NCBI GenBank assembly: GCA_028280715.1
Contig: JANQLG010000012.1
Location: 1-62,210 of the forward strand
Reading direction: 5' to 3'
Source: Spongiibacteraceae bacterium
GTDB lineage: Bacteria; Pseudomonadota; Gammaproteobacteria; Pseudomonadales; Dasaniaceae
Length of the DNA: 62,210 bases
Shown: piece after piece, positions 18,130 to 25,004 of the stretch
Layout of the letters: each line of letters begins with the position of its first letter
How positions within the stretch are numbered: position 1 is the stretch's first letter
The notes under the pieces: generated by a model
What the model was told of the DNA's origin: nothing
What the model saw: the letters and a program-made list of their open reading frames with translations, nothing else
Databases searched by the model: none
Program-made: the position numbers and the translations under genes

Positions 18130-18618
18130 TTAGGCGCTATTTTCAAGTGTTGAAACAAGTGAAGAAAAAGCTGCCTCATTCTCACTATTTAAATCCATTA
18201 ATACTTTGTGCGCCTCGATAATTTTAGTACGCACACAATTTTCATCTTCGGCAAGCAATTCCAATTCACCTAATTCTTCCTCGATGGGTTTATCGAGCGA
18301 TTCACAGATTTCAAAAACTTTGCTAAAACCCATACTGTTGAGTAAATGAGTAATATCAGGATTGGGTGAAAAGATTATGGGCGTATGCTGAAAGTGCTTT
18401 TTGGTCATAACCGCGAGCTTTGCCATCATACCAAGCGATGTACTATCAATACCCTCAGCTTCTGATAAATCGATAATCACTCCAACAAAATTCGGCGCCT
18501 TCAATATCGATGATATGTATTCATCAAGCGTTGCACATAACGTCAGGCGTACATCCCCTATCATTTTTAAGACAAAGGTTCCCTCATGCTCTGCCGTAAG
18601 TACTTTACCGTCTTTCAT
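18130..18618 (-). CDS. STAS-domain anti-anti-sigma factor
   Basis: A 162-residue protein. Residues 1-105 form a STAS domain with a phosphorylatable Ser in EGIDSTSLGMMAK (about residues 55-67) preceded by VIIDLSEA, the usual partner-switch pattern. The last 50 residues form an acidic helical tail. The gene is downstream of, and in the same direction as, a response regulator with a PP2C phosphatase domain that probably dephosphorylates it, as in the HsbR/HsbA and RsbU/RsbV systems. The 120-bp gap holds a three-copy 21-bp repeat whose last copy overlaps this start codon. The anti-sigma partner is not in the window. Confidence 0.9.
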   Translation of the reverse strand: MKDGKVLTAEHEGTFVLKMIGDVRLTLCATLDEYISSILKAPNFVGVIIDLSEAEGIDSTSLGMMAKLAVMTKKHFQHTPIIFSPNPDITHLLNSMGFSKVFEICESLDKPIEEELGELELLAEDENCVRTKIIEAHKVLMDLNSENEAAFSSLVSTLENSA

Positions 18619-18678
18619 CTATTGCAGCCCAAAAACCATCTATTGCAGCCCAAAAACCATCTATTGCAGCCCAAAATA
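18616..18678 (-). repeat. Three-copy 21-bp tandem repeat encoding mini-ORFs before the STAS gene
   Basis: A 21-bp unit (seven codons) is repeated in tandem at 18658-18678, 18637-18657 and 18616-18636; the first-transcribed copy differs at its 5' end. On the minus strand, ATG 18660 opens a six-codon ORF (MVFGLQ) ending in TAG at 18640. The next base begins ATG 18639, giving the same six codons and TAG at 18619, and then the real STAS ATG at 18618. Each stop therefore abuts the next start. No Shine-Dalgarno of normal strength is visible in the unit. It may be a copy-number-variable translation-initiation region. Confidence 0.85.
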
Positions 18679-18738
18679 TTGATTATTGAAAAAATTTTCC
18701 ATACATCTTTTTCATATATCTATGGAGATATAGCATAT

Positions 18739-19920
18739 TTATTGCCGCTGAATTAATAATGCAGCCACATCATCAGGAGCCTCGCCTACATGTTCCAGCT
18801 CTAACGCTCGGGCAATATCGCTAATGCTTTTCTCTCCTTTCTGAAGTCTATCCAGTAAAAACTTCTCCTTGTCCAACAATCCTTCCGGCGAAACCACTTC
18901 CAAGATTCCATCAGAAAATAAATTTAAAACAAATGTTTTCGGTAGTTGAATCGTATTTTCCGTATATTCAGCGATTTCAAATAACCCGACCGGCATACCT
19001 TCACCCTGCAGATAGTTTGCCTGACCATCGACAGCCAAAATCGGTAATGGAAGGTGTCCCGCCACACTGTAACATAGTGTATCTTTTTCTAAATCAATTA
19101 CACCAACACACAGTGTGGCAAATTTTCCTATTTCGGTATTAATTAAATCTCGATTGGCGCGTTGTAGAATTTTAATTGGTGACAGAATGGTATCGTCGTT
19201 TAAGTGGATATAATCGCTGCGCTTGCGGGAAAACAGATTTTTAAGCAACACTGTAACGAAAGCAGAAGAGGAACCATGCCCCGACACATCGGCAATATAA
19301 AACACCACAAAGTTGTCACCAACGGTGAAGTAATCAACAAAATCACCGCTTAAATAAGATGAAGGAACGATACGATGACTAAATTGGAACGGACCGAAAG
19401 TTTTGGTCCGAGGCGGCAACATTTTAAACTGAACCTGACGACCTGCCTGCTGATCCTGTTCTAATAATCGGAAATTGGCATTGAGCTCGCGATTAGCCTT
19501 TTCTAATTCTTTTCGATAGTTGATGTTTTCCTGCCGCAATCTGGCCTGATCGATACAGCGATCAACAACCAGTTTCAGTACTTCCATATCGAGAATAGGC
19601 TTAATGATAAAATCGCTGGCACCTGTTCTGAGAATATTTATTACTTCAGTCATCATCCCAATCCCGGAAACAACTATGATTGGCACTTCTGTAGGATTAT
19701 TCTCGCTAATTACTCTGACCAGACTCTGATCATCAGGAAGGGATATTTTTAGATCGCAAAGAACAACATCAGGCTGTTGCTGTTGAAGCAGCGCAAGCCC
19801 CTCTTCTCCATCGCCAGTTTCGATAACCTGGTAGCCTACCTCTTTAAGGTAAACCGCTATATCGGTTCGAATCGAATCGTCGTTATCGATTAACAGCAAT
19901 GTGTGTTCGAATGCACTCAT
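18739..19920 (-). CDS. Response regulator with PP2C/SpoIIE phosphatase output domain
   Basis: A 393-residue regulator. The receiver domain is residues 5-120: acidic pocket LLIDNDD, phospho-Asp in VVLCDLKIS, a Ser/Thr switch at VVSG and Lys in IIKP. A short coiled coil (about 135-165) leads to the SpoIIE-type PP2C domain (about 185-390) with the metal-binding Asp residues in SGDFVDYF, IADVSGHG, LFSDGILEV and EAPDDVAALLI. Such proteins dephosphorylate STAS partners, and the STAS gene is next downstream. I prefer ATG 19920 over the upstream TTG 19938. No hybrid kinase or Hpt domain is attached, unlike Pseudomonas HsbR. Confidence 0.92.
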   Translation of the reverse strand: MSAFEHTLLLIDNDDSIRTDIAVYLKEVGYQVIETGDGEEGLALLQQQQPDVVLCDLKISLPDDQSLVRVISENNPTEVPIIVVSGIGMMTEVINILRTGASDFIIKPILDMEVLKLVVDRCIDQARLRQENINYRKELEKANRELNANFRLLEQDQQAGRQVQFKMLPPRTKTFGPFQFSHRIVPSSYLSGDFVDYFTVGDNFVVFYIADVSGHGSSSAFVTVLLKNLFSRKRSDYIHLNDDTILSPIKILQRANRDLINTEIGKFATLCVGVIDLEKDTLCYSVAGHLPLPILAVDGQANYLQGEGMPVGLFEIAEYTENTIQLPKTFVLNLFSDGILEVVSPEGLLDKEKFLLDRLQKGEKSISDIARALELEHVGEAPDDVAALLIQRQ

Positions 19921-20289
19921 GGGAGAAACCAGATTCAAACGTCACTGAATAAAAAATAGGCGTGTTATTTTGGCGCTGAACAGTACCCCTAAGATTCGCA
20001 AACTGCAAGCTTATTTGGAAAAAAGACAACCCAGCTTAATTAACTGCCAGATGTGATCACAGGAATACTTTCCTAATCTTACTGATATAAGTGATATCAC
20101 TGGCAACCAAATTAATACACCTTCATTCATTGTCTAAATTTATACGCAATCAACAAGCCCAATCCGACTTATTTACTAAATAAAGTTCACATAGTTGAGT
20201 GAAAATCATTGGTCAGTTTTGCACTATAATTGACTGTAGCATCAGCTCGTACTATAAAAGGCCGATAATAACGATGAAGGGGAATAGAT
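19921..20289. promoter_or_regulatory. Divergent intergenic region between the PP2C regulator and pilZ gene
   Basis: This 369-bp AT-rich stretch has no credible gene. It contains a perfect palindrome TGTGATCACA (20052-20061) and another, GTGATATCAC (20091-20100). Near the pilZ side TTTGCACTATAATT (20218-20231) contains a consensus TATAAT; the same 14 bases occur upstream of the coiled-coil gene at 29797. A -35 is not obvious. Confidence 0.4.
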
Positions 20290-20592
20290 ATGTCGTCGAT
20301 TGATCGATCCTACAACGAAAAGCGCGATTTTATTCGTATGCAGATCAACTCCGCTGTCACAGTGAGGCACGATGGCAATGAATATCAGGGTATCTGTAAG
20401 GATCTAAGTGGTGCAGGCATGCTGCTCGAACTGGAGTCACCCTTGGCTGTGGGTGATGAATTAGAGGTCCTTATTCCACAGGAAGGCGATAATCACATGC
20501 CTTTTCATGCCTCTGCCACCGTTTCACGGGTTGAGGCGGGAGAAAATGATAGCACTATATTAGGGCTATCGATTAAGGAAATACTGGATTAG
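20290..20592 (+). CDS. PilZ-domain c-di-GMP-binding protein
   Basis: A 100-residue single-domain PilZ protein. Both c-di-GMP motifs are present: RxxxR in KRDFIRM (about residues 11-17) and DxSxxG in KDLSGAGM (about 37-44). It should therefore bind c-di-GMP. AAGGGG eight bases upstream supports ATG 20290. It stands alone, divergent from the PP2C/STAS pair and convergent with the MlaA homologue. A stem-loop follows its stop. The target (motility, exopolysaccharide or other) cannot be told. Confidence 0.92.
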   Translation: MSSIDRSYNEKRDFIRMQINSAVTVRHDGNEYQGICKDLSGAGMLLELESPLAVGDELEVLIPQEGDNHMPFHASATVSRVEAGENDSTILGLSIKEILD

Positions 20593-20598
20593 GTTCTG

Positions 20599-20625
20599 CC
20601 CCCTGATCAAAAGGGCATCAGGGGG
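20599..20625. terminator. Stem-loop between convergent pilZ and mlaA-like genes
   Basis: CCCCCTGAT and ATCAGGGGG pair over nine bases with a nine-base loop, seven bases after the pilZ stop. There is no T-run on either side, so it is either a factor-dependent end or an mRNA-stabilising hairpin serving both convergent genes. Confidence 0.45.
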
Positions 20626-20651
20626 AACTTGATACTGCGGTAGGGAAAGGA

Positions 20652-21515
20652 CTAGTCCCAATCTTCGTCATCCCAATCGTCTTCAAAATCCTCATCTCCA
20701 AAGCTGTCTTCCACAACTCCATCGTTGACGAGAAACTCTCTGCGCTGCAGGTACGCATCACGAACAAAGGTGTAGCGATCCCCTGTAATAAGATCATCCG
20801 CTACTAATAAATTCGCGCGGGTATCGATAAAACGCCCACCGATGGTTGAATTACGAGTGGGTACGTGATCAATTTTTGGAAGCAGATCAGTCGTATAAGT
20901 TTGGGTTATGGTGCCAATACCGCTTCTGAAGGTATAGGAACCCAGTAAGGGTACAACCACATATGGGCCATCACCAATCCCCCAGTAACCCAGGGTTTGA
21001 CCAAAGTCTTCGTTATGTTTTTCCAAGCCAATTGATGTTGCGACATCAAAAATGCCAGCAATACCAACGGTACTGTTAACTACAAACCTCGCTGTATCCG
21101 AGGCTGCTTGGGTGAATTTAAACTGCAGTAGGTCATTTGCTATGGTGGTAACTTCAAAGATGTTGCCAAACACGTTGCTAACCCCTTTTTCGACAGGGTC
21201 AGGGGTTATCCACTGATAACCTTCAGCGACGGGTTTAAGAACATAACGGTCGGCTGTGTCATTGAACGCGAAAACTCGACGATTTAATGACTCAAAGGGA
21301 TCAGGAGTGGTAACAATCTCACTTTCACTGATCACCTCAAAGACTCTATTCCAAGCCTCCCAAAAGGCTCCACCAATGGATTGCATGGCCGTGGCAGACT
21401 CTGTTTGCTCTTCCGGTAACGGCGCTTCCTGTTCTGTCTGTGCATGGCTAATGATGACAAAGGTGTACAATAGAGTAGCTAATACCATCCTCTGGATGTT
21501 CCGTATTAGATCCAT
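20652..21515 (-). CDS. MlaA/VacJ-family protein without a lipobox
   Basis: A 287-residue homologue of MlaA, the outer-membrane component that removes misplaced phospholipids in the Mla pathway. Family motifs are DPFESLNRRVFAFND (about residues 72-86), ARFVVNSTVGIAGIFDVA (about 144-161), EDFGQTLGYWGIGDGPYVVVPLLG (about 170-193). Two oddities: the signal peptide (about 1-25, HAQ) has no Cys after it, so the protein should not be lipidated like E. coli MlaA. There is also a long Asp/Glu-rich tail (from about residue 268). The copy may be anchored differently. It is 108 bp downstream of hvfC in the same direction. Confidence 0.92.
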   Translation of the reverse strand: MDLIRNIQRMVLATLLYTFVIISHAQTEQEAPLPEEQTESATAMQSIGGAFWEAWNRVFEVISESEIVTTPDPFESLNRRVFAFNDTADRYVLKPVAEGYQWITPDPVEKGVSNVFGNIFEVTTIANDLLQFKFTQAASDTARFVVNSTVGIAGIFDVATSIGLEKHNEDFGQTLGYWGIGDGPYVVVPLLGSYTFRSGIGTITQTYTTDLLPKIDHVPTRNSTIGGRFIDTRANLLVADDLITGDRYTFVRDAYLQRREFLVNDGVVEDSFGDEDFEDDWDDEDWD

Positions 21516-21623
21516 AACTGTTTGATCTCACATATTATTTTGATTTGATGCGAACCTTAAGCTAAAGCTCTGGGATATTCCAGCCCGATTTCGAGACAAA
21601 ACTAGAGAATTTATTCGGCCCGG

Positions 21624-22400
21624 TTATTTTTCAGGCTTTACATTATTTGAAATTGCAGTACCCAGAATAATGTCCAGCCCACAAAGCTGGTTCATTATTT
21701 CTAACCCTGCCTCGATGATTTGTTGTGGGTTAGGGTGCTGCATTTCTTCGGCAATCTGCAATAACACCTGCTCTCCCGACTGAGCGGCGGCACCCTGTAA
21801 TAGCTCCAGTAATCGTGCTGTTACCGCATTGGCCTCCATAAAACCAACGTGATCAGTTCGATTACGATACACAACCAAATAAGTGGGTTGCTCTCCTGGC
21901 TGCTCAGGCTGGAATGATGGACCAATTTTATGTACTGGATATTGATAGACCAGAGACCATGCCAGAGGAGACACCACCGGCAACTGCTGTAATAAATCGC
22001 CCTCTGGGTCTACATGCAGCTCGGTTAAATCCTGCTCCGCAATATCCAGGCCCAGCTCAACCCATTCGTAATGGGCCAATTCCAACATAAAAGCCGGATC
22101 ATTAGGCTGGGGCTCACGTTGATTCTGCAGATATAGCAAAAACTCCTGACTGATCTCCATAAAGTAGGGAGTATGGCATTGGTGATGAACCATAAAATCG
22201 CGAATCATCGCATGCCAGGCATCATCTGCTGTAATCTTGCGTAGAACGGGAAAGGCGCCGCTTACAAATCCTTCAATATTGTTGTAAAACAACTCTCGGT
22301 AAATTTTGAGCCGCCGCTGTTCGATACCTTCCGGCCCGGCACACTCGGCAGGATTTCTGATATGGGACGTTAGCTGCTGCTGAACCTGCTCTAAACTCAC
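21624..22400 (-). CDS. hvfC: HvfC-type RiPP partner protein (DUF2063)
   Basis: A 258-residue protein with the N-terminal DUF2063 domain (often labelled putative DNA-binding) found beside MNIO enzymes. In HvfABC and related clusters it is the recognition partner that brings the precursor peptide to the iron enzyme. Visible motifs include RLKIYRELFYNNIEGFVSGAFPVL (about 29-52) and FMLELAHYEWVE (about 103-114). Translation begins at GTG 22400, which overlaps the TAG of hvfB by one base (TAGTG), so the two are coupled. Confidence 0.9.
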   Translation of the reverse strand: MSLEQVQQQLTSHIRNPAECAGPEGIEQRRLKIYRELFYNNIEGFVSGAFPVLRKITADDAWHAMIRDFMVHHQCHTPYFMEISQEFLLYLQNQREPQPNDPAFMLELAHYEWVELGLDIAEQDLTELHVDPEGDLLQQLPVVSPLAWSLVYQYPVHKIGPSFQPEQPGEQPTYLVVYRNRTDHVGFMEANAVTARLLELLQGAAAQSGEQVLLQIAEEMQHPNPQQIIEAGLEIMNQLCGLDIILGTAISNNVKPEK

Positions 22401-23293
22401 TACCTGGCAACCCTTTTTCCCATCTCTTTGCCGTTTCCTGTCTCTTTCTGGACTCCGGCATAATCTGACTGATGAGAGCGAATCACAGCAATCTCATCCA
22501 ATAGCACACTCACTGGTGGGAAATTAAAATCGCGTTCCAGCAAAGTAGGTAACGGGCCACAGTATTGATAGGCTGCCCTTAATAAAGACCAAACTGGATC
22601 AATAACATCGGCACCGTGTGTATCGACACGCAAATCCTCGGCCTCTTCGAAATGCCCTGCCACATGTATATATTTTGCTCTGTCCAATGGCAGAGCTGCT
22701 AAAAACTCATAGGGGTGATACAGGTGATTGATACTGTTTACATAGATGTTATTAACATCTAACAGTAAGTCACAATCTGCTTCTTGAATCACCGCATTGA
22801 TAAATTCACTCTCTGACATTTGTTGGTCAGGGGCGCAATAATAGGAGGCATTTTCCAGCGCTATGCGTTGACCCAACAGATCCTGCACTTGATGTACTCT
22901 CTCTACAACATGCTTAATGCCCTCTTCAGTAAAAGGTATTGGCATCAGGTCGTAAAGATGACCTTCATCACCACAATAGGTCAAATGCTCTGAATAAATA
23001 GGGCATTGATGTTCAGCCATAAAATCTTTGATGGCTAAGACCAAATCCTGGTCGATAGGCGCCATACCACCGATATTCAGTGATAGGCCATGCAAATAAA
23101 TAGGGTAACGTTCAGAAAAGGAGCGGAATTGTTTTTTTAAGCGACCGCCGAGACTAATCCAGTTCTCGGGAGCTACTTCCATAAAATCTAAAGCACCTTC
23201 AGGCAGGTCTGCCAGAGAATCCATCAGACCTCGCCGCAAACCCAAACCAGCCGCCATTGTTGGCAAGCCGGAACCTGAAGAGCTTAGTGACAT
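22400..23293 (-). CDS. hvfB: HvfB-type multinuclear iron oxygenase (MNIO, DUF692)
   Basis: A 297-residue TIM-barrel MNIO enzyme. It opens with GLGLRRGLMDSL and has EVAPENWI, YLHGLSLNIGG, SEHLTYCG, ALENASYYC, DLLLDVNNIYVN and KYIHVAGHFE, whose His/Asp/Glu/Asn residues are the iron ligands in this family. MNIO enzymes convert Cys in the precursor to oxazolone/thioamide or related groups that bind copper. It is between the precursor gene (30 bp upstream) and hvfC (overlapping). Confidence 0.94.
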   Translation of the reverse strand: MSLSSSGSGLPTMAAGLGLRRGLMDSLADLPEGALDFMEVAPENWISLGGRLKKQFRSFSERYPIYLHGLSLNIGGMAPIDQDLVLAIKDFMAEHQCPIYSEHLTYCGDEGHLYDLMPIPFTEEGIKHVVERVHQVQDLLGQRIALENASYYCAPDQQMSESEFINAVIQEADCDLLLDVNNIYVNSINHLYHPYEFLAALPLDRAKYIHVAGHFEEAEDLRVDTHGADVIDPVWSLLRAAYQYCGPLPTLLERDFNFPPVSVLLDEIAVIRSHQSDYAGVQKETGNGKEMGKRVAR

Positions 23294-23322
23294 AGTAAAT
23301 GTAAAACTATGCGAAGGTCAGA

Positions 23323-23715
23323 TTACTGACCACCACATTTGCCTTCACCACACTTACCTTCTTTGCCGGCTTTGTCGCCACCACATTTACCTTCGCCGCA
23401 CTTACCTTCTTTGCCGGCTTTGTCGCCACCACATTTACCTTCGCCGCACTTGCCTTCTTTGTCGGCTTTGTCACCACCGCATTTGCCTTCGCCGCACTTG
23501 CCTTCTTTGTCGGCTTTGTCACCACCACATTTGCCTTCACCACACTTACCTTCGCCACCTTTATGACCATCACTGTAGTTGGCTAAATCATAACCAGCAT
23601 TCAATGTAGTTGCAGAGAAAGGGTTAACGTCAGCGGCGGCTGTAGTTGGAAGAACAGATGTTGCTAAGAATGCGGCACCAAGTGCTGCGATGGGAGTTTT
23701 GATCATTTTAGACAT
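23323..23715 (-). CDS. hvfA: HvfA-type copper-binding RiPP precursor with ten EGKCG motifs
   Basis: A 130-residue secreted peptide with a signal peptide (about 1-28, ending TAAAD), a short linker containing GYDLANY, and then a repetitive core from residue 55. The 16-residue unit EGKCGEGKCGGDKADK occurs five times, the last one incomplete, so EGKCG occurs ten times. HvfA of Haemophilus carries EGKCG motifs whose Cys are turned into oxazolone/thioamide pairs by HvfBC to hold Cu(I). A GGAGA ribosome site precedes ATG 23715. It is the first gene of hvfABC; no DoxX-like hvfD is seen. Confidence 0.95.
   Translation of the reverse strand: MSKMIKTPIAALGAAFLATSVLPTTAAADVNPFSATTLNAGYDLANYSDGHKGGEGKCGEGKCGGDKADKEGKCGEGKCGGDKADKEGKCGEGKCGGDKAGKEGKCGEGKCGGDKAGKEGKCGEGKCGGQ
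23326..23553 (-). repeat. 48-bp tandem repeat inside hvfA
   Basis: The coding repeat of 16 codons gives nearly identical 48-bp DNA units (five copies, the last short). Each unit itself contains a 15-bp internal duplication for the paired EGKCG motif. Differences between units are confined to a few bases (for example GAC/GGC giving KADK or KAGK). Recombination could change copy number in frame. Confidence 0.9.
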
Positions 23716-23980
23716 GGGAATCTCCTGTTGCCCGGATTAAACAATGATTTTTAACTGCTATACACCACAGATTAAAAACTAGGGTTGTATTTATCGACTA
23801 TTATTACCCACCCTGTGCCGGCATAGGTAAATACTAGTGTAACCAACAAACGCGAGATTCCCAATGGGGCTACCGTGTTTATTGTGATACCTAAGACTCA
23901 CTTATACCTGACAAGTTTCATTTGTTATTGGCAAATATCCACAATTTTCAATGCCTGCTGAAAAAACCTGCTCGATAGGG

Positions 23981-24892
23981 CTAATCTGTCTGCAACCAAT
24001 CCAATAGCAGAGGAAAATGATCCTCTTCACAGTCACTGTGGCGAACCATATCGACATGGTTATAGTCACGTAAATTGCCACCGCGACGGCTCAGCACCAT
24101 AAGGCGACCATCGTGCGGGCCTAGCTCCCTAACAAATTGCCTGACATCAGCCGGATCACCATAAGCCTTGTCGCCCTCTGCAGCAAAATAAAAACTGGGG
24201 GGTAATTGTTGATCCAAAATAGCGCTGCCATAGCTAAATCCATCTTCGGGATCTGACCATTCCTCGCTTTGAGCCCAATGCAGGTAATCGCGATAATTCC
24301 CCTGCGATTCATTCGCCACCCCCAATCGCAGCATGCGCGTAGGTAGATAACCATTGGCCCAAATCAATAGGCGAGATAATCTGCCCCACATAACATTAAA
24401 TAAAAAACGCTTGCTCTTACTATCCTGTTGAATAACACGCCGGGCAGCAAAATGCGCCATTTTTGCCACAGGACAAAGCTTATCGCCATAGCGAGCATAG
24501 TAACTACACATCAGCACACTGCCCCAGCCATGGCCAATCCATATTTGCGGTGTATAAGCGCGCTTACTAACGATTTTTTTAATCAAAGCCGGAATATCTT
24601 CATTAATGCTTTGATGATCGCCAAAGGATGAACGGCCATTAACTCGAGGCCAGCTTTTACCTTTACCCCTAAGATCAGCTACGTAGACGTCATAGCCTTG
24701 CCTTGCCAAATAACAAGCCAGACCGTGGCCATCTTCCGAATAAAAAGTACTGCCATCATGACCAGTGGAGTGCAGCATAAATACCGGCGCGCCCAACAGT
24801 TTTTTATCGCGAAAAAAACGCGTGATATGCACCTGGTCCGTCGATGGCAACGACACCATGATGGATTCATACTTTAAAGGAGTCTTGGCCAT
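23981..24892 (-). CDS. Alpha/beta-hydrolase fold protein lacking the nucleophile
   Basis: A 303-residue protein with the alpha/beta-hydrolase fold: FMLHSTGHDGSTF oxyanion region (about 38-50), VADLRGKGKSW (about 71-81) and a C-terminal HVDM (about 278-281) carrying the His. The nucleophile elbow reads GHGWG (120-124), with Gly122 where Ser, Cys or Asp is expected. Therefore it may be a non-hydrolytic relative, or use another residue. No signal peptide. It is upstream of the HvfA region but separated by 265 bp, so the link is uncertain. Annotation as a hydrolase should be made with care. Confidence 0.85.
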   Translation of the reverse strand: MAKTPLKYESIMVSLPSTDQVHITRFFRDKKLLGAPVFMLHSTGHDGSTFYSEDGHGLACYLARQGYDVYVADLRGKGKSWPRVNGRSSFGDHQSINEDIPALIKKIVSKRAYTPQIWIGHGWGSVLMCSYYARYGDKLCPVAKMAHFAARRVIQQDSKSKRFLFNVMWGRLSRLLIWANGYLPTRMLRLGVANESQGNYRDYLHWAQSEEWSDPEDGFSYGSAILDQQLPPSFYFAAEGDKAYGDPADVRQFVRELGPHDGRLMVLSRRGGNLRDYNHVDMVRHSDCEEDHFPLLLDWLQTD

Positions 24893-24935
24893 ATAAAATT
24901 GTAGCGTTGCCCGCTCTTTTATTATCGTATCTCTC

Positions 24936-25004
24936 TCATTAACTATTACTAGCTACTATCAATTAACTACTACTATATTAACTACTGCTATATTAACTAC
25001 TAAT
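24936..25004. repeat. ATTAACTACT short-repeat stretch at the hrpA 3' end
   Basis: ATTAACTA or its near matches recurs at least four times in about 70 bp, as two ATTAACTACTACTATATTAACTACT-like units plus degenerate ones. The end of the array provides the last codons and the TAA of hrpA. It looks like slippage-derived low-complexity DNA; no hairpin with a T-run is seen. Confidence 0.6.

Noticed and set aside
20052-20061. TGTGATCACA as a CRP site
   Set aside because: CRP sites need six bases between TGTGA and TCACA; here the halves abut, so only a palindrome is claimed.
23326-23553. Regular repeats suggesting a CRISPR array
   Set aside because: Units are contiguous and coding, with no unique spacers, and no cas genes are near.
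23307-23573. Additional long frames on both strands across the hvfA repeat (for example a Val/Lys/Ala-rich one and a Pro/His/Ser-rich one)
   Set aside because: They are frame shadows of the 48-bp repeat; only the frame with signal peptide, EGKCG motifs and GGAGA ribosome site is credible.
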